From Zingiber officinale (taxonomy: Eukaryota; Streptophyta; Magnoliopsida; Zingiberales; Zingiberaceae), in NCBI RefSeq assembly GCF_018446385.1, contig NC_055996.1, positions 131,054,532 through 131,118,531 of the forward strand: a DNA stretch of 64,000 bases. The letters are read 5' to 3'. Both the position numbers and the translations under genes were made by a program. Position 1 is the stretch's first letter, and every line of letters starts with the position of its first letter. Under the pieces are notes generated by a model. It had not been told where the DNA came from. It worked only from the letters and a program-made list of their open reading frames with translations, and searched no databases. This document shows, piece by piece, positions 52,115-61,642 of the stretch.

Positions 52115-52575
52115 ATTTAATAATATATATACATTTAAATGTCTAAATTTTATTAAGAATTCTAAATAAGTGATTATTTTTTCATGAGAATTATGAAATT
52201 TTAATGATTCTTTTTTTTTTTTTAGTTCATATTTTGAAATTCTTTTTGAAAATAATTTTTAGTTTTAAAAGAATTCTTTCAATATGCATGTATATGATGG
52301 GACTGAACAACCTGCTCTACTAAATTACCATATCAGGATTAGTATAAAATGGATGAGTTGCGTTGATGACTTTCACTTTCCAATAATTAGCTAAATTAAA
52401 TAAAAAAAATATTTTTTTAGAAAACAAAAAGAAATCATGTTCTATCCAACAAGCAACTATAGAAATACATATAAAGATCGACTATTTTATTCAACTAAAA
52501 TGGTTTCTAACTTACCTTTAGATTCATGATCTTATGCCGAGTCTTCATCTGTCGAGTCTTCATCCTCGGCCTACC
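52115..52575 (-). pseudogene. Third R-gene 3' flank copy with a C-terminal coding remnant
   Basis: 52115-52520 aligns in direct orientation with 52800-53150, the 3' flank of the intact R gene. At 52545-52575 the reverse strand still encodes EDEDSTDEDSA and a stop, comparable to the intact gene's ETDEDSIGQAC end. It marks a third, almost wholly deleted LRR gene copy. Confidence 0.55.
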
Positions 52576-52799
52576 AATTTTGAGGTCAAAGAAAGACAAA
52601 AGATATTATGAGCACAGACAAACTTAATACTCTAAAAGAGATTTTTTTTTTTTTTAAAAAAAATCATGATTGAATAAAACTGATGACAATACCGTATATG
52701 TAATTGAATTAATGTTTCTTCAAGATCATCATACCAATTATTTTAAGAGTATTTCAATATTATCACTTTTTTTAATCACATTTGAATGACAAATAGGTT

Positions 52800-53158
52800 G
52801 TGCATAACTGTTATTGCATATATATATATATATGTCTAAATTTCGTTAATAATTTTAAATAAGTAATTAGTTTTTATGAGAATTTTGAAAGCTCCAAGGA
52901 TTCTCCCTTTTTCTGATCTATTTTTCAAAAATCTTTTTGAGAATGATTTTTAGTTTTACAAGAATTCCAACAACATGAATGTGTATGACGGCACTGAACA
53001 ACCCCTATAGATTACCATATCAAGACTATTATCGAGCGGATGTTTGAAATTCTCAACTTTTTTAGATAAAAAAGAAAAAAGAAATCATGCTATGCAACCA
53101 TACAAATACATATAATGATCTTTTTTATTCAACTATAATGGTTCTCTATCTTACCTCT
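52800..53158 (-). repeat. 3' flank of the intact CNL gene (duplicated sequence)
   Basis: It matches 52115-52520 directly and 46958-48046 inverted. Just after the stop codon a donor-like AG/GTAAGA (53150) suggests a 3' UTR intron. Confidence 0.6.
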
Positions 53159-56100
53159 TCAGCATGCTTGTCCGATTGAATCTTCGTCTGTCTCCCTTTT
53201 GCATCTTCTTTCCAATTGTGGGCAACCGATAATCCTCAAATCTTTCAACATATGTAGATTCTTCAAATCCCTTGGCACCATTTTTAATCGTGGGCAGTCC
53301 CGGATTGATAGTAAACGAAGAGACTTGAGATGCTGCAGCCAGTCGGGCAAGGTCGTGAGATTAGAAATTCCATCTATATATAGTTTTTCTAGCACAGTAC
53401 TGCTTGCTGGTTCTGCTGTCATCAATGACTCCAATTCATTACCACAACAAATACTTAATATTGAGATTATGCATTGCCTGATTGATAGTAAAGTAAGAGA
53501 CTTGAGATGTTGCAGCCAGCCAGGCAAGGTCCTGAGATTGGAAATTCCATCTATGGATAGTGCTTCTAGCACAGCACTGCTTGCTGGTTCTACTGTCATC
53601 AGCGACTCCAATTCACCACAACAACAAATATGTAATGTTGATTTTGGATTTCCATACCGAATTGGGTACATGCGGATAGATGATACATAATGTGCATCAC
53701 TTAGAGACAATTCTTTGAGCGTGTGTAAGTGTTGCAGCCGCCCACGTAAATTGACTTTGTTGCCACAAATTTGTATTTCAAACCGATGTACTGAATTCAA
53801 GATTTGTACGAGTTCTTTTGGCTGCAATATTATACTTGGACATTGTGAGAGCCGTAGAAAACAAAGAGAATTGAGGCGGCCCACTTCCAAAGGGAAGGAT
53901 GCCAAATTATAACACCCTTCAATGGTCAACGAACGAAGCATTTGTAGGTATTGCATTTCATCCCCCGGAAGAGATTGGAGTTGTCTGCATAATATAATTT
54001 GTAATTCCGTCAATGATGTAAGGTTTCTGATGCAGCCACTTGGAAGAGATGTCATGTTGCCCATACAATCCACTCTGAGAACAGAAAGAGAAGTCAGCTT
54101 TCCGATACATGAGAGTAGGCTCTCACTGCAGCGTGATATCTCAAGGTGTTCAATTCTAGGAAGCCTCGGCATACTTTTCAATTTAGGACATCCGGAAATC
54201 TTCAACGTTTGCAGTAAAGGGAACAACTCATCGACACAATGAGACACTGACCATTCCTCTAAATTATACATGCCACCTAAGTAGAGTTCTTGAAGGGAAG
54301 GAAAGCCTCCGTACCCGTGGAACTCAGTAACCATCTGTGTAATTCCATTCATGCGGCCTAAGCTAAGCTTCTTAAGAAACTGCAGATTTCGAAACGGAAG
54401 AATATGCCCACAACAACAGCCGAGGTCAACTACAACCAAATTTGGCATTTGTAACTCTATCAACCATGTTGGAAATTGTGGGCTCCTATAGTTCGATATT
54501 CTTAACATCTTTAAACTCGTGTTGGGACAAAGATCATCCAACATGTCCTTGTGATATCCTTCTGAAACACCAAACTCTATGTGTAGTTCATCAAGATCTG
54601 AATTCTTCAAGATTTTTCTTCCACTTCGAGAATAATTCTTAAAATCATGGGAAATTTTAATTCCCATTTTTCCATAAAGCTTCAAATCCTCAAGCTCTGT
54701 AATTGAGCATGCGCCAGTTTTGTCACTAGCAATAAAGACAGGTAAACTTCGAAGATTAGTTAGTCGAGATAATCCACAAGGAATCTGTGTCAATTTATAA
54801 TCCATTACTAAATCAAGATCCCGAAGGTTTTGCATATTCCCTAACTCTTTTGGTAGCTCTCGAAGTCCATAATTGAAACTGAGATTCAGATACTGTAAAT
54901 TGGAGAGAAGGGTTATGGAGTCGGGTAGAACTTCAATTTCATTATAGTACAAGTTGAGGTGCCTCAAATGTATCAGATTTCCTATTGACGTCGGTATATC
55001 CCTAATGCCACTTTCAGTTAAATTTAATGCCCGCAAAAATTTCAATACTGAAAAGACTTCATGAAGATTGATACTCAAACGTGAAAGTTTATCTTGGAAA
55101 AAGGTGCGCAAGTATGTTGGTTTCTTGGCTAAGACCTGAGTCATGTTTGGTAGCTTTCCTTCATTTATTTGCAAATGATATGTTCGCTCTCCTATAACTT
55201 CCACTAAGTCTTGAATAGAATTCCAATATATATTTCCAGATACTGATCGTGCCAAATCATGCATCAAATCATGCATCGTGCACTTGGTTATACGACGATC
55301 ATATTGAACAGGGGCCAAGAGAATGAATGATCTGGACACAAGATCATCAAAGATGCGGTTGCCCTCTGTTTCAGCTTCAAAATTTCCTTCTGAACTTACA
55401 AAACCATTTGCTATCCACAGTTTTATCAATTTATCCTTTTGCATCATATAGTCTTTAGGGAATAAGGAACCAAATGCAAAACACTTCTTTGATCGTAGAG
55501 GGAGAGTGTCATAGCTCCACTTTAGTACAGCTAACACTTTCTGTTCCTCATCTCGGAGCTGCCATATTTCACTCTTCAATACGGAGGACCAATAAGTCTC
55601 ATCTCGAGTGCCACGGAGCATGTTACCAAGAGATATGGCAGCCAAGGGCACACCGTCACATTTCTTAACAATCTTTTTACCAATTTTCATCAACTTTTGA
55701 TCGGGTGCTTCGTCTCCAAATGCAAATTGTTGAAACAAAGATAAACAATCATCTCGGGATAACTGTTGTATTTGGTGGGTGGCAGTGGATGAGCCCATAA
55801 TCGAACAGACATGTAGGCTACGGGTTGTCACCAAAATTTTGCTTCCTTTCGCCCCACATGTTAAGGCTGCTTTCAGTGTACCCCACTCAAATGGATCTTC
55901 ATTCCATACATCATCCAGCACGAGCAGAAATCTCTTCCCAGATAATGCTGTTTCTAGATTCTGCCTCACTAATTCTATTTCTGAGATGTTGACCGGTGCA
56001 CCAGTAGCCAGTTCTAAAACAGACTTCATTATCTTTTCAGGATCAAATTCAGCCCCGACAAGTTTCCACATTCTTGGACTTGCAAAATGATCTTTCACCC

Positions 56101-56737
56101 TCGCATCATTGAAAACAAGCTGAGCAAGTGTAGTCTTCCCCAGGCCACCCATCCCAACGATGGCAATGACCTTCACTGTGCCATGGTCACTTTCATCATC
56201 ATCATCATCTTCCTTTGTTAACATATTGACAATCTTATTCTTCTCTAGTTCTCTCCCTACAACTTCAATGGTATTGCGTGAGTGGGTACCTCTGTAGGGC
56301 AGTGACATGTGGCTACTGCTTTGTGGCAAATTGAGAAGAATGGATTTTTGTAGCAAAATAGAACCCAGACTATTTGTTACACCTTGTATCATGTCACTTA
56401 TGTTACTCGTAAAGACAACTTGATTATTGGAAGAGAAGAAATCACTCACTATTGATGATCTCTGCCTCCGCGAGGTTTCGGTGTCATAGCAATCTACAAC
56501 ATCCTCGAGATCGTAGGCCAAATATTTGAGCTTCCTCAGCAAATCCTTCACAACATCATTATTTAAAGGGTGGGACTCGACGTCTTGGATCACCATGTCA
56601 ATTATCGTCGACATCTCCTTGAGCTTCTTCATCTTCTCTTCGATACCAGTCATTGCCTTGAGTTTCTCGTCGAGTTGGACGAGAATTGTCACCTTGTCCG
56701 CCGCAAAGCGAGCTGTAGCTACCAAAGCTGCTTCCAT
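53159..56737 (-). CDS. CNL disease-resistance protein (coiled coil, NB-ARC, LRR), 1,192 residues
   Basis: An intracellular immune receptor that senses pathogen effectors and switches on defence by nucleotide exchange. Residues 1-100 form an Rx-type coiled coil with an EDVVDCYD variant of the EDVID motif. NB-ARC motifs are P-loop GMGGLGKTT (195-203), kinase-2 LLVLDDVW (271-278), ILVTTRS (301-307), GVPLAA (362-367), CFAFGSLFPKDY (419-430) and MHD (488-490). From about 565 to the end are LRRs. One uninterrupted exon, normal length and complete motifs suggest it is functional. It sits beside two truncated relatives. Residues near the C-terminus include a 59-residue tandem duplication. No promoter was identified with confidence. 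Confidence 0.95.
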   Translation of the reverse strand: MEAALVATARFAADKVTILVQLDEKLKAMTGIEEKMKKLKEMSTIIDMVIQDVESHPLNNDVVKDLLRKLKYLAYDLEDVVDCYDTETSRRQRSSIVSDFFSSNNQVVFTSNISDMIQGVTNSLGSILLQKSILLNLPQSSSHMSLPYRGTHSRNTIEVVGRELEKNKIVNMLTKEDDDDDESDHGTVKVIAIVGMGGLGKTTLAQLVFNDARVKDHFASPRMWKLVGAEFDPEKIMKSVLELATGAPVNISEIELVRQNLETALSGKRFLLVLDDVWNEDPFEWGTLKAALTCGAKGSKILVTTRSLHVCSIMGSSTATHQIQQLSRDDCLSLFQQFAFGDEAPDQKLMKIGKKIVKKCDGVPLAAISLGNMLRGTRDETYWSSVLKSEIWQLRDEEQKVLAVLKWSYDTLPLRSKKCFAFGSLFPKDYMMQKDKLIKLWIANGFVSSEGNFEAETEGNRIFDDLVSRSFILLAPVQYDRRITKCTMHDLMHDLARSVSGNIYWNSIQDLVEVIGERTYHLQINEGKLPNMTQVLAKKPTYLRTFFQDKLSRLSINLHEVFSVLKFLRALNLTESGIRDIPTSIGNLIHLRHLNLYYNEIEVLPDSITLLSNLQYLNLSFNYGLRELPKELGNMQNLRDLDLVMDYKLTQIPCGLSRLTNLRSLPVFIASDKTGACSITELEDLKLYGKMGIKISHDFKNYSRSGRKILKNSDLDELHIEFGVSEGYHKDMLDDLCPNTSLKMLRISNYRSPQFPTWLIELQMPNLVVVDLGCCCGHILPFRNLQFLKKLSLGRMNGITQMVTEFHGYGGFPSLQELYLGGMYNLEEWSVSHCVDELFPLLQTLKISGCPKLKSMPRLPRIEHLEISRCSESLLSCIGKLTSLSVLRVDCMGNMTSLPSGCIRNLTSLTELQIILCRQLQSLPGDEMQYLQMLRSLTIEGCYNLASFPLEVGRLNSLCFLRLSQCPSIILQPKELVQILNSVHRFEIQICGNKVNLRGRLQHLHTLKELSLSDAHYVSSIRMYPIRYGNPKSTLHICCCGELESLMTVEPASSAVLEALSIDGISNLRTLPGWLQHLKSLTLLSIRQCIISILSICCGNELESLMTAEPASSTVLEKLYIDGISNLTTLPDWLQHLKSLRLLSIRDCPRLKMVPRDLKNLHMLKDLRIIGCPQLERRCKRETDEDSIGQAC
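53321..53674 (-). repeat. 177-bp (59-codon) in-frame tandem duplication in the LRR region
   Basis: AGACTTGAGATG(C/T)TGCAGCCAG occurs at 53321 and 53498. Both copies encode an ELESLMT.EPASS.VLE..IDGISNL.TLP.WLQHLKSL block. The inverted paralogue at 46.6 kb has only one such block, so the duplication arose after the gene copies split. Confidence 0.85.
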
Positions 56738-56759
56738 GGCTCCGGATGAAGGATGCTAA

Positions 56760-58369
56760 CAAGGACTTGGAGGAGAAAGAAAAGAGAAGCAATAATTTGC
56801 AACTTGCAAGGCGACGACTCCGATCCTTGAAGTCTTCTTCCAATTTTTGATGAATTATTAAAAAGGATCGGTCTTCATTAATTAAGATTGCTTATCAATT
56901 CCAACTCACCATGGCAGTGATGTACGCGGTATTAATTAAATAAATCGATGTTGCCAATGCCACAGGCCACAAATTTCCAATTCCGTTGCTTAAAATATCA
57001 GTAATTAATTAATGTATTATTTTATTTTAAAAAACATTTGGCACCATTAGATTTCTAAGAGATCTTTTAAAAAAATTATATTTGAGTTTAAACGGATTAA
57101 ATAATCCGATCATTATTAGAAGTGTAAACAAACAGTGTCTACGACCCGATAGGTCAAGACGTCAAGTACAATTCCTTGGTTCCATCTAAATATTCCAAAG
57201 TATAAAAAATTACCTAAAAATTTTACTTCATATCTATCCAATTTAATTTGAATAAAAAACTTATATCTATTTTGAAGACATATTTTTTTCAAAATAAAAT
57301 GTAGTCTTAATATTAAAAAAAAGGGATGCTTTTTTAATTTTTACCCTTAAAATTTCATAAAATATTAATATTCCCAAGGTCTTTTGGAATAATTTGTAGG
57401 GCGATGACTTAGGGATGATAATTTATTCTGAACCTAGTAGAAAATTTGATATTGGATCTGAATTGAGGAGAATATAGAAGAATTTGAATAATTGCTGTAT
57501 GATTCATTAGATTGATATTGTATAATAAATATTGTATAACTGAGACTTTAGAAATTAAAGTGTTTTTATTAATTTGACAATCTCTATTTTCTAAGATGTC
57601 AATATCTTTTCTTTCTTTGCAACATATATTGATATCCCATTTTGAAGTAATTCAAGTTATATCTCTAAATAAGTAAAAAAAATAACAATCAAAATAAATA
57701 AACAAATAATAGATTGATAGTCAATCAATGTGGCTCAACCATATCGATGAAAGAAAAGAAAAAAATGAAAATTTTATCCTTTTTTCAATAGCCTCAACTA
57801 GCTCGATGATAAGAAAAGATAAAATAAGAATTGCTCTTGTTAGAAAGAAGGACTAGGGTTGTTGGCTGAGTAAAAAATATTACAAGGAAGAAAAAGAGGA
57901 CTGCTTCTTAGAGAAGAGAAAGAACAAAAGAGATATGCTATCTAAGAAGGAGAAAGAGAAAAATAATTATATTACGTTTAAAAGAAAAATCAGAAGAAAA
58001 GGACAAGAAGTGACCGGTGCTTGAGGTAGAGTAAAATTGCTTATGTGGAAGTAAAAAAAAACAAAAGAGAATAGATTTTTTTAAAAAAAAAATCTAAATT
58101 TATTGAATTGATTTAACTCAATTAAATTTGATTTAATTATAATTTGACCAATCAAATTCAAATCAATTCTGATTTAGATTAACATATTACTTATCTTTGC
58201 ACTTACCGGATGAATTTTATTTGACCCAAATCCAATTTTAATTCAGCATCTTCATTTTATATCTAATTCATTTATTTATTTATTTTATTTAAAAATTTAA
58301 TACTTAACTAAATTTATATAGATAATACAGACATGAAGATGAAAGTGTTGAATATATGTTCTAAATGTA
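56760..58369. other. Intergenic DNA upstream of the CNL gene
   Basis: AT-rich with no gene or element recognised. The first few hundred bases should hold the CNL promoter and leader, which I could not delimit. Confidence 0.5.
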
Positions 58370-58675
58370 TGTTAGATGAATTAATTAAATGCGGTAAAAA
58401 CTTACAGCGATCTCCCGCAGATCTGCAATCGACAATGACGAAGCTCGCTATCGGAAGAGCGATCACAGGATCGGAAAGCCCTCCGCAATTCCACAAACCA
58501 AATCCCGCCGCTTTGGATGTTCACCTCTTACTCTCGTCGCACGATCGCGATTTCTCACCCTGAGCCTTGGACGGACCCCCTTTATATAGGGAAATACCCT
58601 AGGGGCATAATGGACATTTCCATTATGTGTAGTGGGGAACATGGGCCACGTTCCCCACTATCCCCATTTCTAACA
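58370..58675 (-). repeat. 3' LTR of the reverse-strand copia (about 306 bp)
   Basis: On the reverse strand it begins TGTTAGAAATGGGG right after a purine tract GGACGAGTGGGAGA and ends ..TTCATCTAACA, so the ends are inverted TGTTAGA repeats. A TATA box CCTATATAAA lies at 58581-58590. The matching 5' LTR is outside the window, so the outer boundary is not proven. Confidence 0.65.
58581..58590 (-). promoter_or_regulatory. TATA box in the copia 3' LTR
   Basis: CCTATATAAA on the reverse strand, followed by GGGGGTCCGTCC. Confidence 0.6.
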
Positions 58676-59968
58676 TCTCCCACTCGTCCAAGATAAGTCA
58701 CTAAGACTAGTTCATTCAGGTAAGTCACAAAGACTTAATAAGTCACATAGACTATTAGAGAGTTTGGTCACATAGACCATATGAGAACATCCAATCCATA
58801 CTTAGAGAAAATGGTTCGTGCGACAGCAAGCACACTGAGCGATAGTTGCTAAGAAGATTGTTACACCTTGACTTAGCCGCTCGTTGAGCAATCAATGCTA
58901 ATAAAGTTGTTACACTTTGCTTAGCTGCTCAAATAAATTAAAGACACACTCTTCATGGCACATAACCTCTTTCCTGGTGGCACATAGCCTTTATCCAGGA
59001 TCCATCCAATCTTCAAATGACACACAGCCATTATCTTGAAGATATCCATGTCTTGCTATTTACCCAGATTAAATAATTTTCATTTACATCGATATGAACA
59101 TCTCTAATCCCTTATAATGACCACTATGTCATGAGCATGTTCCATATCCAATATTCACATTCATTTCCGTACATAACAGAAATGGGTCGACCAGTGAATA
59201 ACAACAAAAGATGTAAATATATTTAATCTTCCTTTTTAGCTAGAATCAATTCATTTTAATCAGTCGCTTTCCTAGTTATGCTCCATAGACCGAATCATCC
59301 ATAGCCATAGGATACACGCTAAAGTAGCAGACACTGATCAAAACTTCAAGTAGACAGCTAAATAGTCACTAAGGCAAAAATTGAGATTAACATATAATCT
59401 CAAAGGTCTCACCTAGTAGAGAAACAGGGATTCATTCTCCTACAACCTTTATTGTCGCAATAGCACATGTGGTATGAATCACATGCTACGATGTTATTCT
59501 CTTTACGAAAAAGAGTGCATGTTGTCTTCAAATTTAACATCGTACAGATTTCGATCTAGACATACCTAACGTCTAATCCTGAATTCAACATATGAATTCT
59601 AATCTGGCTTTCAACAGGTTTAGTAAATGGTGGGTTCATTTACTTCGATCATTATTTACACATAAATGATCTCATCTTGACACAATTATCAAGGCGACCT
59701 CAACTTATGAATCTGTCTCTAATTTCATAATTTCAGCTACGTAAGCTGTTTCATAAGTAACGGTCTTACCCCTATTTGTACTTAACAAACAGAGATGATT
59801 GTCCATGTGAGTGGACCAATCTCCACCTGCCAACATGCTCACCGAGATCTTACATGAATGTAACAAATACAACATATACACTGAATAAATTATGGCAAAT
59901 GACATAATCATAACACAAAGTCTGATTGTTATTTCAATATTGTTACATTCTACGAAGTCCCAAAGACT
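58676..59968 (-). other. 3' untranslated stretch of the copia element
   Basis: About 1.3 kb of noncoding sequence between the RNase H end and the LTR, ending in a purine tract. It contains simple repeats of TCTATGTGAC and CTTTGTGACTTA near 58690-58770. No gene is seen. Confidence 0.55.
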
Positions 59969-61521
59969 TTACATGTTTTTAAATGACTCTTTAGTCATTG
60001 GCTTAGTAAAAGGATCTGCAAGCATAACACGTGTAGGGACATACTCAAGAATGACTTTTCTTTTAGCCACAATATCCCTTACAAAATTATATTTAATTTC
60101 TATATGCTTGCCTTTGCTGTGATATTTGGGATCCTTGGAAAAAGCTATTGCAGCTTGACTGTCACAGTAGACAGTTACTGGACTCCCACTATCCTCAACT
60201 TCAGAAACCTTCTCAACCAGACTGCTTCTTGCACAGCTGTTGAACATGCCACATATTCAGCTTCCATAGTCGACAAAGCTACACAAGCTTGTTTCTTGCT
60301 GTTCCAGGAGATGGCGCCACCATTCAGCAAGAATGCATAGCCTGATGTGGATTTTCTATCATCCAGGTCTCCAGCCCAATCTGCATCTGAATAACCTTTC
60401 AGACTCATATCTGATCCTTGAAAATAGAGACAATAATCTGTTGTCGCCTTCAGATATCTGAATATCCTTTTTACTGCCTTCCAGTGTCTTGGTCCTGAGT
60501 TTGACCGGAAGCGACTGACCAAACCCACAACATAGCCGATATCGGGGCGTGTACACAACATAGTGTACATTAAACTACCAATAGCACTAGCATATGATTT
60601 TTTATTCATCTCAGCTATTTCCTCTGGAGTTTTAGGATACATACTCTTGCTCAAAACAGTACCTTTCACAATAGATGTTTGTTCAATGTTGCAATTAAAC
60701 ATGCTGAAATGATATAACATCTTATTTATATAAGACTCTTGTGACAGACCCAAAAATCTTTTAGAACGATCTCTTATGATCTTAACTCCTAAGATGTATT
60801 CAGCTTCTCCCATATCTATTGTATCAAATTGTGATGACAGCCACTTCTTGACTTCATTCACATATCCTATGTCATTTCCAGCTATCAACATATCATCAAC
60901 ATATAATGATAAAATGACATATTTTCCTTTTTCCCTTTTCAAGAAAACACAATGATCCTCATTGATCATCTCGAAACCATAAGATAAAACGACTTCGTTA
61001 AATCTTATGTTCCATTGTCTTGACGCTTGCTTTAGCCCATATATAGACTTTCTAAGTCTACATACTTTTTGCTCTTGGCCTTCAGCAATGAAACCTTCTG
61101 GTTGAACCATATAGATTTCTTCGTCAAGATCACCGTTAAGGAAAGCGGTTTTTACATCCATTTGATGTAATTCTAAGTCATAATGTGCCACAAAGGCCAA
61201 AATAACTCTTATTGATACAAATTTCACTACGGGAGAAAATGTCTCTTCAAAGTCAATACCCTCCATTTGGGTATATCCTTTTGCAACTAAACGAGCTTTG
61301 TATCTGCTAATCGATCCATCTGCTTTCCTTTTTATTTTGAGAATCCATTTATTCCCAATAGCCCTTCGGCCCGGAGGAAGATCGACTAAGTCCCAAACAT
61401 GATTTTGAATCATGGACTCCATCTCTTCAACCATTGCAGCTTTCCATTTTTCTCTAACTCTACATCCCAATGCATCCTCAATGGATTGAGGCTCGTCGTC
61501 ATCAATTGGAAGTGTAACCAA
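59969..61521 (-). pseudogene. Copia reverse transcriptase-RNase H, one frameshift
   Basis: The RT part reads NKWILKIKRKADGSISRYKA, VAKGYTQMEGIDFEETFSPV, MDVKTAFLNGDLDEEIYMVQ and the active site LSLYVDDMLIAG. RNase H gives GYSDADWAGDLDDRKSTSGY and STMEAEYVACS. Near 60180 one base appears lost, so the first frame ends at 60175 while VTVYCDSQAAIAFSKDPKYH, HSKGKHIEIKYNFVRDIVAK and MLADPFTKPM continue in the next frame to 59969. Apart from this shift the domain is complete. It abuts the gag-integrase frame through a short disrupted linker. Confidence 0.88.
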
Positions 61522-61642
61522 TGCCTCATTCTCAATATCAAACCTCTTCTTAGGTTTGATCTTACGAACACTTCTTCAGAAGTTGGGTTGTTGAGAAGTC
61601 AACTCATGACTTGACATATCACTCCCACTCGGTTGACTAGAC
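61522..61642 (-). pseudogene. Disrupted integrase-RT linker of the copia pol
   Basis: The linker continues in the RT frame as SSHELTSQQPNF, a TGA near 61578, then RSVRKIKPKKRFDIENEALV. The upstream frame leaves this phase near 61660. Thus a shift and a stop separate gag-integrase from RT. Confidence 0.7.

Noticed and set aside
53199-54242. Forward open frames over the LRR part of the R gene
   Set aside because: They are antisense shadows of the CNL coding sequence.
56598-56843. 81-codon reverse open frame starting upstream of the CNL start
   Set aside because: It is out of frame with the CNL and overlaps its first exon. It could be an upstream open frame but has no supporting evidence.
58333-58563. 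76-codon forward open frame near the copia LTR
   Set aside because: It overlaps the LTR on the opposite strand and has no recognisable domain.
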